DNA of 64,000 bases from Liolophura sinensis (GCF_032854445.1 NC_088307.1:18426017-18490016), one strand, 5' to 3'. Counted from the stretch's first letter, positions 24,691-36,101 are shown. The notes: a model not told the origin generated them from the sequence alone. Numbers and translations: made by a program.

Positions 24691-25943
24691 TCGTATTTCG
24701 CAGCTGCAGCGAAGAACATTCCAGCCTTTCTCCAGCCGTTCTGAGACCCTCCCCAGCCCATATGAAGGTACATATCGTACTCGGTGGCTGAGCGCCATTT
24801 GGCACAACTTCCAGTCCCGCTCGGTGTCGCTTCGGAGATGCACGTGCGGGACCGGGTGACATGGTGGCGATAACGACTGGCGACTGGGTAGTGCTGGGAG
24901 AAAACGCCATCAACGCGTATACCGACGACGGTGGGCCAGCCGGACTGGATAAACTGGATCATGTTATCACGGAACTTGTCTTCATACACGCCCACGTCGC
25001 TTAGTAACCAGTCGTGATGAGCTTCTATGGTCGGGTTGGCACCGCTGAGCCTGTCTTTGAAGTAATCGACAACATCGTCCATTTTCCACTGCGGCGTCGC
25101 ACCTTGGTCTCCGATGCAGAAAGTTCCCATGATGCCGTTGAGATGTTCCGTGTAGTGTTTCAAGGTAGCTGTGTTCCTTGATGGCGCTACGCAGCTGTTG
25201 TTACCCTCGTTTCCGGTGGGACCACATCGCCAGAGGGCCTGGGGTTGGGTACCATATTTCTGCGGATTCCCGTGAGACCGGCGGTCGAAGTACCCGAAGA
25301 TCATGGCCCAGGAGACCGGCCCGCATCCCACATAGCAGTGCCTGTCAGACAGCATGTGTTGGTCATACTCAGGAAAATAAGACTCATCAGCTATCGCCAT
25401 GGTGGCAGGAGTGGTCAGTCTTCTGTCTCTTTTGTGTAGATCCAACCCAAATCTCCGCACGTATATTCTGCCATCGGGAAGAAGCGTCTCCACTTGGAAG
25501 CTCAGCTCTTTTCCAGCCAGTGAATAACCGGGCCAGCGCGGGTAGATCGTGAGGTACGACAGCCCATGTGCACCGGAAACCACTTTTGATCCGTCAACGA
25601 CGTAGAGGTCATTTAGGGAACAAAGTTTCAAAATGTCACAAAGTATTTTCTGTCCTTCATGGCGATCATCGTTAACTGAATGAGATGCGTATATGACCTT
25701 GACTTTCGACCCGAATACAATAGGCAAGCGAACCGTTTCTCCGATCAAAATCCCTTCCTCTGTTTCGTTAGACTTTCTGATAGGGCGATCGCTGTTGAAA
25801 AGGTGCTGGTATTGGGACGAGTACACAGTCGACGTATTCCAGATACCGATTTGGCTAACGGCGTCTTTGACGTGGTTCCAGTGTGTTTTTAGAACATGAT
25901 ACTTGATCTCGAGGAACCTGTGTAGCCCTTCAATACTCTTGTC
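24672..25943 (-). CDS. Peptidase gene exon 4 (catalytic-like domain and stop)
   Basis: A 1272-nt terminal exon preceded by ATTTTTCAG. It encodes residues 148-570 without a break, by far the longest minus-strand ORF in the left half of the window. It carries the CGPVSWAM motif, the HYPVA motif, the GWGG..NGW motif and several cysteines consistent with a secreted, disulfide-containing protein. The final residues PTAA and the TAA stop are encoded by sequence that recurs in every unit of the adjacent 34-bp array. Confidence 0.85.
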   Translation of the reverse strand, partial: DKSIEGLHRFLEIKYHVLKTHWNHVKDAVSQIGIWNTSTVYSSQYQHLFNSDRPIRKSNETEEGILIGETVRLPIVFGSKVKVIYASHSVNDDRHEGQKILCDILKLCSLNDLYVVDGSKVVSGAHGLSYLTIYPRWPGYSLAGKELSFQVETLLPDGRIYVRRFGLDLHKRDRRLTTPATMAIADESYFPEYDQHMLSDRHCYVGCGPVSWAMIFGYFDRRSHGNPQKYGTQPQALWRCGPTGNEGNNSCVAPSRNTATLKHYTEHLNGIMGTFCIGDQGATPQWKMDDVVDYFKDRLSGANPTIEAHHDWLLSDVGVYEDKFRDNMIQFIQSGWPTVVGIRVDGVFSQHYPVASRYRHHVTRSRTCISEATPSGTGSCAKWRSATEYDMYLHMGWGGSQNGWRKAGMFFAAAAKYDLPTAA

Positions 25944-28900
25944 CTGAAAAATAATTTATTTATTTATTTGATTGATATTCAAGGTGATTAGGAATTTTTA
26001 TATTTATACAACTACGGTCAGTTTATAGAATGTCGGAAATTTGCATGCCCTGGCTTACACCAACAGCAAGCTACTGGTTAATTTATCCACATGGGACAGA
26101 GACACCGGTAGAGCAAGCTCGATTCAATGCTCGAACTTTATGTAAGACTACCGGATCGCTTACTGCCATCAAGGCTCCGAGGACAGCGGAGGCGGAGAAA
26201 TCTTGGGGATTCGCTAATCTAGCCTGTGCGTCGAAACACACATTCGTACACCAGCCGTCAACCACTAAGGACGTTCCAGGTCAATATTTGCAAGGTCAAT
26301 TCTTAAGACGACGTATAACACAAACCCCGAAAGAAGTAAGAAAGTATATAAAGTATGAAAATAGGGCGGAATCATGCAAAGAGAAGCAGCTAACAGTTTT
26401 CAGTGATGTTGGAAAGACGCAAGGCATGTTTTAGGTGACTCAGTGAAATCAGTGTTCAAATCGTGTACCATGCTAGAATATCAGTTGTCCATAACAAAAT
26501 ATGTATCGTCGCTTCGCTTTGATTACAAGTGTTCAGGTATCCAAAGTGGTAATCTAATTGAACACGGTGAATATACTGGCCTTAGGCTCAGGTTAAGCGG
26601 TCAAAGACTTGGACTGAACCAAAGAATCGTGAGTCCAAGCAATTCAATGATAAATATCTTAATCATATTGCTGGATTTTTCTTGAATGCATCAGTTATAA
26701 CCATCAATCAATCCGATCAATTCAAAAGCTTTTAACAACGCTTTCCCGTTAGCTGGTTGGACAAGAAATAACCTGACGTATCGTGGAAAGAGACAATGGA
26801 TCCAGGTCAGGTAGCAACTGATCAGTCACTTGGTGAAGCTTTATAGGTCATGAGGTGGAGAGAGCAGGGAATCTGTACAGGCGATTTTCCCATCTGCCCA
26901 GCTCTCATGACAGATTCTTGGTCACAGAGACATTTAATCCCCAACCAGATAATCGATTATTACCCATAGGGGCAAACAGTGGTAGTCACGATCTCGGCTA
27001 GGGGTCAGTTGGTGCAGGAGTCCACAGAACAAAGGGTCAGAGTGTTATAATTATGTTTAATTCTGCTTAACCGGGGGGCCTCCGTCGTCTAGTGTCTAGC
27101 GTGCAAGCGCAGCACAGTGACCCAGGAGAATCCCACCAATGCCATCACTGTGAGTTTAAGTTCAGGTCATATACTGGTTTCCTCTCCGATTGTTCCAGCA
27201 GTCTGCGGATGGTCGCGGGTTTCCCCTGGGCTCCGCACGGTTTCCTCCCACCATAATGCTGCATGGCCGCTGTCGTATAAGTGAAATACTGTTGTGTGGC
27301 GCAATACCCCAATCAAATAATTGTAATTCCGTATACATACATTTATATTCTTTTGTATACACGTTTTAACGAGGGGGCAGGGTGAAAGACAAACTGTTTG
27401 CAGGATATCGTAGCCATTGTGAATTTGCTGGCGCATTTAATTCTACTGCAACAGCAACGATACACAAGATTCTCGGCCAGTGCGCTTATATTGAGAATTT
27501 AAACCTAGCACCAAAGAATCTGAAATTCTGTTTTATAACAAGAGTATAGCCTTGTTTGAAGCAGCATAAAGTTCAGCCTACAACATTTTCCAACCTCAAA
27601 ATCCGAAAAATTGAATATTCTTTACAATTCTTTTAAAAACGATATGTCTATTTAGCATTGTGGAATAAGGATGGGACTGACCGCTCTTCACGCTGATCTG
27701 TTTAAGTATAATATTATCCCAGATCGGTCGTGTAACTATTGTCCATGTCCTAACGAAACAGCCTATCATTTTCTAATAGCGTGCCCACACTTTGCCGCTC
27801 CTGGGAAGCATATGCTTGTAGACATAGCAAAAATCATGTGTCCAGGAGTTCACCAATCTTTACTTTTGGCTGATTCACTGATTTCCAAATACCTACATAA
27901 AGTATTACTTTTCTGATCTAAAGATTTGGTAATCTTAGATAACATTAAATTATTTCAAACCATCCACAATTACCTCCTGGTCACCAACAGATTCAGCCAT
28001 TAATACAAATGATGTTCGCAAATGATGTTATATTTTACTTAATATGCTAGTATGCATGTATGTACAGGTACATTTACTTATGTAGACAATACTATTTATT
28101 TATTCCAAACAAAGGTTTAACCATTTAATCTGTAAACGGTCAAATTTTTTATTGTGAAAATCTGTAAGGCTGAATTCTTGCGCTTATTTCACTTTATTCT
28201 ATTTTATTACTATATAATTGTAAGATATTTGTAAGATTGTAAGCAGATATTATTTTCAAAATATCATTTTTCAAATGTTGTAAATAAATGTAAATAAACT
28301 TGTTGAGGAAAACCCCTTGTGGCCACTGGCCGTGGGCAATCCTCTATAAATAAATAAAGCATTAAATTAAATTAAACGTCCATGAATGCTGGTAAAAACG
28401 TGCATCGTAACTTCAAGCAAGACTTACCGCTGTTGTTGATTGGATGAAAGGGTCATGTGACGTTGCGGATATCCTCCCAGTCTCGTCTTCGCACATCAGA
28501 ATGCCACCGGGCGATAGCATGTAATACTTTGCGCATGCGTTTCCCAGGCTTTCAGCCCGAGCATCAAGAATGGCGGTTGGCGATGGAATCTTACCCTCCA
28601 TGACAATTCTGTAGTCGCCTATAAACATGAACACACACAACCATTTCACTTACGTATTTCGATGTGATAAAAAATATTAAAAAAATTTAAAGTTGAAATA
28701 ATTGAAGTTATGGAAAATGTAGTAAAATGTTGCATTTACAACAGGTTGTGGATGGAGAGAGACCCTACATGACATCCCAGGACGTGTATAAAATCACGTA
28801 GCATGATGGAAACGTGAGATCAGTACAAGAGAAGATTCCGGAAGTACTTAATTTAAGTTAATAACCTGCTCGTGATCGAATTAGGGCTGACATAATCGGA

Positions 28901-31900
28901 TCCAGCTGGAGTGGAAGAAAAAAAAAACGCTCTACCACGTTAAAAGTCTAATTTGTCACAATGCCAAGTCACTAAAAGATGCCATCATGCGATCACATAG
29001 ACCACAGTTTTGTTTCTTTTAACCAGTCGGCTATATTCAGCTATCTGTAAAATCGGTCTTATTCCCTACCAAATTACCTTTTGTCAGTAACACGTAACAA
29101 CACAAGCTCTGCACATGAATATGTTAAAAGCCCATATTCTCGCACAGAAAATAAATTAAGAACACTTTTCTAATTCACAATATCGGACTGCATGAGCCCG
29201 GTTTCGACCGCAGGAATTCATTGTCTCGGGTGACGTCTTAATTATTGAAAAAAACGTGGTAGGCTTGTGGTGTTACGTGTTACTAACGAAAGACAATATT
29301 ACAGGAACAGTAGGGGTACGTGTATATTACAGGGACAGTACGGGTACGTGTTTATTACAGGGACGGTAGGGCTAAGTATATGTTACAGGAACACTAGGGG
29401 TACGTGTATATTACAGGAACAGTAGGGGTACGTGTATATTACAGGAACAGTTGGTCTACGTGCATATTACAGGACTAGTAGGGCAACGTTTATATTACAG
29501 GAACTGAAGGAGTACGTGTATATTACACTAACAGTAGGGGTACGTGTATATTACAGGAACATTATAGCTACGTGTATATTACAGGAACATTAGGAGTACG
29601 TATATATTACACTAACGTTAGGGGTACGTGCATATTGCAGGAACAAGAGGGTATGTGTATATTACAGTAACAGTAGGGGTACGTGTATATTACAGGAACA
29701 AGAGGGTACGTTTATAGTACAAGAAAAATACTGTTCCACGTACGTCTTAAAGCTGAACACAGACTGACACGAGAGAGACACAGCGCTGATTGGTCAATGC
29801 TTTGACAAATGTGCCATAGTTGGTCCATTCATGTACTCCATTGATGATTGCTCCAAGATCACTTTTGTCCAAACACCACTCACCAAATAACTTACAGATT
29901 TTTGACAAAGTCCATTAATTGATTGGCTGACTGATTGACTGGCTAACTCATTGACTGAAAATGACTGATGCTAAAACTTACAGCTTGGTTGACTCAAAAT
30001 GGTTACTGCTAAAACTGACCGCTTGATTGACCCAAAATGATTCCTGCTAAAACTGACCGCTTGATTGACTCAAAATGATTCCTGCTAAAACTGACCGCTT
30101 GATTGACTCAAAATGATTCCTGCTAAAACTGACCGCTTGATTGACTCAAAATGATTACTGTTAAATCTGACCGCTTGATTGACTTAAAATGATTACTGCT
30201 AAAAATGACGGCTTCATTGACTGAATAGGATGGATGCTAAAAGGGACCGATTTGACGACTCTTGCATACATGACTTTTGTTTTACAGTTGTAGCGGTTTA
30301 CTTCAATTGTTTCTAGCTGATCACAGGGCAATTTGTTATAGAGCAAATTTATTGGTATTGATTCCAGGATATGTCGAATCTTCACTGTTTGCACTCGCAA
30401 AACTGTACAAACGAGACACCAGCGATTGACATCCAGTTAACATCTAGTCAAGGGAAGGATTGTTCATCTTCACCAGAGCAATAGACCGATATTACGTGTA
30501 AATACATGAGCTTTTTACGTTGTACCAGATATAACGTACCGGATATCGACCTCAGCCTGGGCGAACTAGCCTTGACCTATACACAACTGTGCAAAGTGCC
30601 AAGGAGCCGGGTGTTCAAAACGGTAGCATAGACTTAACATATATATTTCACTTTCGTCTTAATGCATATGGGACAAACTGGTTGTTCAAAAGTTAGTTTA
30701 ATTACTGATAAGCCAGTCTGAAGCCCTCATCTCAGCTTCATACCAGTAAAAAGTAAATATCAATTCAGTCTGGACTACTGTTAATGCCAGGCTTATTCAT
30801 CACTTGTATGTTAAATACATGTATAACTATAAAAATGTTAAATTCAAAATTCTGGCAGTGTGGAGGAGGAAAAGCATGTGCTTATGGGGTAAGGATAACG
30901 CTTTCAAAACTGTTCAACATTTTTTAAACTGACGTAAATCAGCAAACGTTTAAAACTACTATTATGTTCTAGCCCTTAAACAATTGGTTTAATGTTTTAA
31001 AATGTTGGCAATCATATTTTACTGCAGCTAACGTACGGTTTTAACAGTTTAAGAAGGTAATACAGTTTTGATTTAATTATTTTTTTTTTTTTTTATTTTT
31101 TTTTTTTATTTATTTATTTGATTTGTGTTTTATGCCGAATATTTCACTTATACGACGGCGGCCAGTATTATAGTGGGTGGAAACCGGGCAGAGCCCGGGG
31201 AAAACCCACCACCATCCGCAGGTTGCTGGCAGACCTTCTCACGTACGGCCGGAGAAATACAGTTTTGAACACGGTTGTTGTCTGGAACTGAAGTCAGGGC
31301 AATATAACTAAACATGCACAGCATAGAGAGTAAAACCAGAGCAGCAAGGACAATATGGTAGCTTGCACTCGTAACCGTAGAAATACGCCCTATTGTCCAT
31401 TTACCTCAATCTGGATTTCATTCTGACTGTTCATGTAAATGCATAAATGGTAGCAATTTACACACCCCGTAGAACCATTGCTTAAGCGGTATCAAGTAAA
31501 CAAATGCAGTTATATTAATTGTAAAAGTTTTAGTAGACAGAATAATGCTAATGTCATTCTTAAGTCTTGGTGCACTTTCCAACACCATGTTATAAACCGT
31601 TATAAACCTTCATCCTTCAGTTGACGAGTTCGAATCAAGGCTCCGATATGTAGTAATGTGCAATGGTGTCCTTCTAGTTCTGTCCGGTTTCTTCACTCAT
31701 GTAACGCGGTCAAACGTGTCCATGATGCTATGGCAATTCGTCAGTATCATATACTGTTCGTAATTAATGATCACCTTTGGTGACCAGATGATGAGTCGAG
31801 GATGCTCTAATGGTGATCAGATGATGAGTCGAGGATGCTCTAATGGTGACCAGATGATGAGTCGAGGATGCTCTAATGGTGACCAGATGATGAGTCGAGG

Positions 31901-34900
31901 ATGCTCTAATGGTGATCAGATGATGAGTCGAAGATGCTCTAATGGTGGCCCCTCCTCGCTTTGCGTTCAGCATGAAGGGGATAGTGCAACGACTAGTCGA
32001 CCCGTATCAATATATTGGCTCTGGCGGGACGGCTTACTTAACTTCGGTAAGTCGTCTCACTGAAGCAGCACTAGATAAAAGAGCGGTGGAAATCTGTCCT
32101 GCAACAAGGAGGCACATTACATACACCCTATGGATTCCTTCGTCGTCATGTGACTGAAAAATTGATGAGCACGACGTTTAACCCCAAGCACTCACTCACT
32201 CACTCTAATGGTGACCAGATGATGGGTCCTAGATGCCCGTATGGAGACAAGATGATGGGCCCTAGATGCCCTTGTGTTGATCATATGATGGTTCCAAGAT
32301 GCCCTTGGGGTGACCGGATAATGGATCCAAGATGCCCGTATGGAGACAAGATGATGGGTCCAAGATGCCCGTATGGAGACAAGATGATGGGTCCTAGATG
32401 CCCGCATGGAGACAAGATGATGGGTCCTAGATGCCCGTATGGAGACAAGATGATGGGTCCTAGATGCCCGTATGGAGACAAGATGATGGGTCCTAGATGC
32501 CCGTACGGAGACAAGATGATGGATCCTAGATGCTCTTATGTTGATCATATGATGGTTCCAAGATACCCTTAGGGTGACCAGATGGTTCCAAAATGCCCTT
32601 ATGGTGACCAGATGATAGGCCATTGGTGCTCTTATGATGATTGGATGATAGACCCATGATGCCTTTACGTTAATTCGATGATAGACTCATGATGCCTTTA
32701 CCATGGTCAGGTGATTGGCCCATGATGCCTTTTATGATGATAGCATCAGAGGCCTATGATGTCCTTACTGTGATATGACGATCCCATAATGATCAATGGT
32801 ACCCTAATGTGACAGGCTGATATGCCCATGTTGCCCTTATGATGCATGATGCCTTAATGTGGGCAGATAATAGCCCGATGGTGCCCTAATGATGACCGAT
32901 TGACACGCTAACGGTGCCCTCATCGCTACAGCATGACCGTGATACTCTTATTAATTATCTGATTATATGCCTATACTCCCCTTAAGCTGATGGAAAGATA
33001 GGCCCACGATGTCCTTATGATAATCGGGTTATATACCAGTGTTGCCCTTATGGTGATAGGATAATAAGCCTCTTGCCCTTGCTGTAATCTTATGATAAGC
33101 AGGTTGGAGCAAGGTTAGACCATGTAGGGTTTAGCATATACAGGACATCTCCCCACACAGTATTCCTGGAAAATATCATTGATGGGTTATAGCTATAGTC
33201 CAATGTCCTCCAAGGCCGTATTTCCACTTTTCACTTAACCTCTTTCTTGTCTGATTTGGTGTGAATTCCACTGACCTGTTTATATGCAGTGCATGATATG
33301 TAATACACTGCACAAAAGCATATATATGGTACCATCGGGTCTGGATGTGATATGTTTATGTGGGCTTTAATAGATGATTGACGTTATTAGAATTAAGGGA
33401 ATGCCAGTAGCAAATTGCCTCGCATCGTGTGGTCAATAGGTCTCAGCTGTCTTAATTGCTTTATGGTATAAAGTCCTTGAGATCTGATCAGGTAACAGAT
33501 GAAATCTCTCCAATTCCGTTACACAAGCAAGTATGGCAAGGACCCGACAAACGCAGGTCAAGAAAAAAAGTAATATATAGGTACCAATAGAGCATACGTC
33601 AGGTGGAATAACCGGCAGAGAAATTATGCTGGTATGTTAGTGACATTCAGATATGCTCCATATTTTCTTCTACTGTATATATTGAACTGCAGTTTGTAAG
33701 TTTCATTTGTCTTTCAATTCAGCGCCGATAAAAGAAAAATGCACAACATTTTTCATTTAAATAAAATTAAAATAGAAGAGAATCACTGGCACTGTGTTTC
33801 ATAGCTGTGTCTAATTAGGGGCTCTGTACTCAACGTCATGTTGGATACATGAACACTTGCACTCAAAGCACATCGGAGATATACATCTTCTGATTAACAG
33901 CAACTAATGAACTAGCATGGGGCGCCTTTTGAATACCGGTACTGATTTATTTGATTCACCTTTGACACTCCTTGCGCCCCTCTCATACCATTGAAAACTG
34001 TTGACGGTTTCTGTTTGAATCATCTGTCCTATTTCCCTACTTTATATACTGTATTTCTTTATAGCTCTCTGGCTTGTTTGTACTGAATGTTGTTTTGGAA
34101 ACTGCATCATCTTGTCACGCAGTGACCGCCTATAATGGTTGAGGATTGGTACACGGATGCCTTTTTCGAGGCCGACGATTGGTACACGGATGCCTATTTC
34201 GAGGCCGACGATTGGTACACGGATGCCTATTTCCACGCCTATAGACTAATATTATAATCTAGAACCTTTACAACGTCGAATAAGTGAAATAATACCTGGC
34301 GATGTTGTACAGCGCGAAACAGGAATGAAAATCAGTCAGATATCTGTTACCATGTGAACTTAAGTCATATCCAAATCAATTTTTGTATACCTTCACATGT
34401 GGCAGGAACCCTACCGTGACTGTGGCAGACTGGGTTTTATCCCCACATAAGACAGCACAAGCGTCGATTAAGTTAGCTATTCTTGTCTTCACCATCACGT
34501 TATAAAACCAGTACTTAAATCTGTTGACATATAAATTCGATATCCGTCGTATACGTGAAATATTTTTAAGTAGAAGTTTCAACACAAATAAATAAATAAA
34601 TAAATAAATAAATGAATATGTAGGTAAATAAATATATAAATACAGATCAGGGCCACCTACCTGTACTTGGACCGGAAGATATGACAAGATAATCTCCCTT
34701 GTCGGTGACAATCTGCCAGTACGCGGCGTAAGCCGAATCCAAGTCTTTCCGGTAAAGCGGTGTCAACTCAGCTGGAATGAAAAGAAATAAGAGGGCTTAG
34801 CTAATTAAATGTTTATTTTCCGTGTTTTGTCTCAGATACAGTACCACAAGTATTAGCTGTATTCTTTGTTGCAGATATGTGATCTGTTTTATTCTTTGCA

Positions 34901-35848
34901 TCTTAGCTTATGCAGAGATACAGTTCTGAATTTACCTTGTACTAACCTGTACTCTTGGCCTTTCTGAGTGTTTTGTCTTCAGCTTGTCCACGTTATACGC
35001 TAAGCACATAACGTCACAATTAACATAAATGTTTTTGGCACATCCACAGCAAGCCAAACTTCGCTAACCGTCATTTTCAATTCGAGTCGGCAGCAATCGG
35101 CATCGTCCGGCAAAATCATTAAAATTGCGATTTACAACTTGTTTAGAAGTCTTAACATTATCAGTTAAAAATGAACAGAAGGAACTATTAGTAACTTTTT
35201 TTGAAAAAAGAAGATTATTTCCACATCGGCGCCATGGAGTCACGTGATTCGAAAATGGTGGTTTGCGAAGCTTGAATACTGTATGAGTAGAAGCGTTCCG
35301 CATAATGATCTGATACGACTTCAGAATGACTTTAACGTCACAAGAAACCGGCTTTGACATCTTGCAGGTACCGCAAGCAATACGACCCAGTTCCAGTTCA
35401 TTGAATGGAGCGGTTCACAGCGGTTAATGTGGAAGCTGAGCTGGGAACATATCCAAGAGATCTCAGAACTATACTTCTTGTGACTTGATTTGTAGGAGTG
35501 TCGGCCATGGAACTGAGGTAATTGTTCCTGTATTCCATTTCTTTCCATTACTCCGATTATTTATAATTCAATTTAGAACTCTCGTTGATGGCTCTGCATT
35601 ATAGGTTCCTGAAATTATAGAACCCTCTTTATTATGTTCCTGAAAATATCTATATAAAGTATACAAGTAACGGTTTAGTGCAAATGGTCTTGACCAATGA
35701 AAAACTCACACACTGAGTTCACGCCATTTTCCTCCGCAAACTTCAGGAATGTCGTTTGTGCTTCTGTTGGTAAGTCCGCAACCTCTGTCGCATGGGCCGT
35801 TCCTAGCCCGAGGACTAGTGCTAAGGTCAGCAATCTTAACAAAGCCAT
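24672..35848 (-). CDS. Secreted C39/C10-like cysteine peptidase (4 exons, whole gene span)
   Basis: I assembled four exons: 35848-35710, 34771-34661, 28618-28428 and 25943-24672. Together they give 1713 nt, or 570 residues plus TAA. Phases at the junctions are 1, 1 and 0, all with GT donors and AG acceptors, and the joined frame is open throughout. Residues 1-20 (MALLRLLTLALVLGLGTAHA) are a classic signal peptide, so the product is probably secreted. Residues about 21-330 are an unrecognised N-terminal region. Residues about 330-570 look like a papain-fold peptidase. CGPVSWAMIFGYFD supplies a candidate nucleophile Cys354, QHYPVAS a candidate His498, and HMGWGGSQNGW (about 541-551) matches the GWGG..GW signature following the histidine in C10/C39-like families. 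The substrate is unknown. Fold and family are inferred from motifs only, and an inactive relative cannot be excluded. The stop codon sits in the first unit of a minisatellite. Confidence 0.8.
25944..27073 (-). other. Peptidase intron 3, left part, with a copy of repeat B
   Basis: Contains an AAATAAAT tail-like run at 25951-25975 and a minus-orientation copy of interspersed repeat B at about 26215-26340 (ACCAGCCGTCAACC). I see nothing recognisable in the rest. Confidence 0.55.
27074..27320 (+). mobile_element. tRNA-derived SINE, family S1 (peptidase intron 3)
   Basis: Head GGGGGGCCTCCGTCGTCTAG, B-box remnant GTTTAAGTTC, body GGATGGTCGCGGGTTTCCCC and tail CCAATCAAATAATT. Confidence 0.88.
27656..28376 (+). 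mobile_element. 5'-truncated LINE (non-LTR retrotransposon) fragment in peptidase intron 3
   Basis: The 3' end of a Jockey/CR1-like LINE: a degraded ORF2 C-terminus, then an AT-rich 3' UTR ending CTCTATAAATAAATAAAG. It is antisense to the host gene and ends about 50 bp from the exon 3 splice donor. Confidence 0.82.
27659..28003 (+). pseudogene. Reverse transcriptase ORF2 C-terminal remnant
   Basis: Reads IRMGLTALHADLFKYNII, then CNYCPCPNE and AYHFLIACPHF, the zinc-knuckle-like C-terminal signature (C..C, H....C) of LINE ORF2 proteins. The frame then runs through a TGA at 27914-27916, where a glycine is expected, and resumes to a TAA at 28001 (IHNYLLVTNRFSH). The upstream reverse transcriptase domain is missing. 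Confidence 0.8.
28428..28618 (-). CDS. Peptidase gene exon 3
   Basis: This 191-nt exon has acceptor TTTATAG|GC and donor GCG|GTAAGTC. It completes the glycine codon of exon 2 and encodes residues 84-147, including GDYRIVMEGK and three cysteines. It ends in phase 0. The 3' end of a LINE fragment lies about 50 bp beyond its donor. Confidence 0.8.
29295..29722. repeat. 28-bp minisatellite, about 15 copies
   Basis: Unit ACAGGAACAGTAGGGGTACG plus TGTATATT, with many single-base variants. Confidence 0.92.
29920..30235. repeat. 38-bp minisatellite, about 8 copies
   Basis: Units built from TTGATTGACTCAAAATGATT followed by CCTGCTAAAACTGACCGC. The central four or five are nearly identical and both edges decay. 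Confidence 0.93.
31105..31258 (-). mobile_element. SINE S1, minus strand, 5'-truncated
   Basis: On the plus strand this reads TATTTGATTTGTGTTTTATG, then ACGACGGCGGCCAG and CCATCCGCAGGTTGCTGGC, the inverse of the S1 body and tail. A long T-rich run (31080-31125) is its poly(A)/AAATAAAT tail. Confidence 0.88.
31315..31500 (-). repeat. Interspersed repeat C, minus copy
   Basis: Shares ACCAGAGCAGC and the TTTACCTC...GGATTT block, inverse of the copies at 36800 and 40510, and parallel to the copy at 63115. Confidence 0.55.
31770..31947. repeat. 30-bp minisatellite, left segment
   Basis: About six units of GATGAGTCGAGGATGCTCTA plus ATGGTGACCA, nearly identical. Because 30 is a multiple of three, it produces open frames on both strands that I do not regard as genes. 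Confidence 0.95.
31948..32202 (+). mobile_element. SINE S2, 5'-truncated, inserted in the 30-bp minisatellite
   Basis: Body matches the 4368-4700 copy (GCGTTCAGCATG, CTTCGGTAAGTCGTCTCACT, AGATAAAAGAGCGGTGGAAA) and ends CACGACGTTTAACCCCAAGC plus ACTCACTCACTCACT. CTCTAATGGTG flanks both sides (31937-31947 and 32203-32213), consistent with a target-site duplication. Confidence 0.9.
32203..33090. repeat. 30-bp minisatellite, right segment, decaying rightwards
   Basis: Units such as GGAGACAAGATGATGGGTCC plus TAGATGCCCGTAT are nearly identical from 32330 to 32530, then drift progressively to about 33090. The unit is homologous to the left segment. Confidence 0.92.
33845..34216 (+). repeat. Interspersed repeat B, plus copy, ending in a 33-bp triplication
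   Basis: Shares GAAAACTGTTGACGG and the TTTGTACTGAATGTTGTTTTGG block with copies at 10165-10470 and 19440-19580. At 34143-34216 three units of about 33 bp (TTGGTACACGGATGCCTATT plus TCGAGGCCGACGA) repeat its 3' end. Confidence 0.65.
34565..34650. repeat. AAAT-rich simple repeat
   Basis: (AAAT)n run followed by imperfect AATATGTAGGTAAATAAAT. Possibly a solo SINE tail. Confidence 0.7.
34661..34771 (-). CDS. Peptidase gene exon 2
   Basis: This 111-nt exon is bounded by acceptor CATTCCAG|CT and donor ACAG|GTAGGT. Only one of its three frames is open, and that frame is the one dictated by exon 1. It encodes residues 47-83 plus the first base of a glycine codon, including the segment YAAYWQIVTDKGDYLVISSG. 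The frame agreement across independent splice sites supports the model. Confidence 0.8.
35710..35848 (-). CDS. Peptidase gene exon 1 (signal peptide)
   Basis: Encodes residues 1-46 plus one base of codon 47. The donor reads T|GTGAGTTTTT, an excellent consensus, and it is the only nearby donor that keeps exon 2 open. A pyrimidine-rich TTTTTCAG lies 3 bases before the ATG (35852-35854 on the minus strand), so a non-coding 5' exon further upstream is likely. I could not place that exon securely. An AAG|GTAACG near 36627 is one weak candidate. Confidence 0.78.
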
Positions 35849-35929
35849 GTCCTGAAAAATGCACAGTTATACAATATTAGTTCTAACAGAACGTGCATTG
35901 TTTTGTTTCATTGCAATCTGGGTGAATGG

Positions 35930-36070
35930 GGTGGTCTCCGTGACCTAGTGGTTCGCTTGCTCTATGAGTTCAAGTCCAGCTCATGCTGTTCGGTACTGCG
36001 TGGGAAGGCCTGCCAGCAATCTGCGGGTGGCTCTGCCCGGTTTCCTTCCACCAGAATGCATGCTGGTTAC
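35930..36070 (+). mobile_element. SINE S1, internally deleted
   Basis: GTGGTCTCCGTGACCTAGTG head, then a deletion to GAGTTCAAGTCCAGCTCATG and part of the body. Confidence 0.8.
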
Positions 36071-36101
36071 ATTTACCATATATATGGGTCAGTGGGTTCC
36101 A

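Larger units (their letters stand above)
28619..34660 (-). other. Peptidase intron 2 (about 6 kb), minisatellite-rich
   Basis: Holds arrays at 29295-29722, 29920-30235, 31770-33090 and 34143-34216, an S1 SINE at 31105-31258, an S2 SINE at 31948-32202, and repeats B and C. I see nothing recognisable at 28619-29265, 30250-31100 and 33090-33845. Confidence 0.7.

Noticed and set aside
26030..26434. 134-codon plus-strand ORF in peptidase intron 3
   Set aside because: It runs through a copy of interspersed repeat B and has no domain.
29295..29722. Possible CRISPR-like array
   Set aside because: Units are contiguous without unique spacers and the genome is eukaryotic; it is a minisatellite.
31764..32623. 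Repeat-protein ORFs on both strands in the 30-bp array
   Set aside because: Period divisible by three keeps frames open; they are interrupted by a SINE and lack start context, splice sites or domains.
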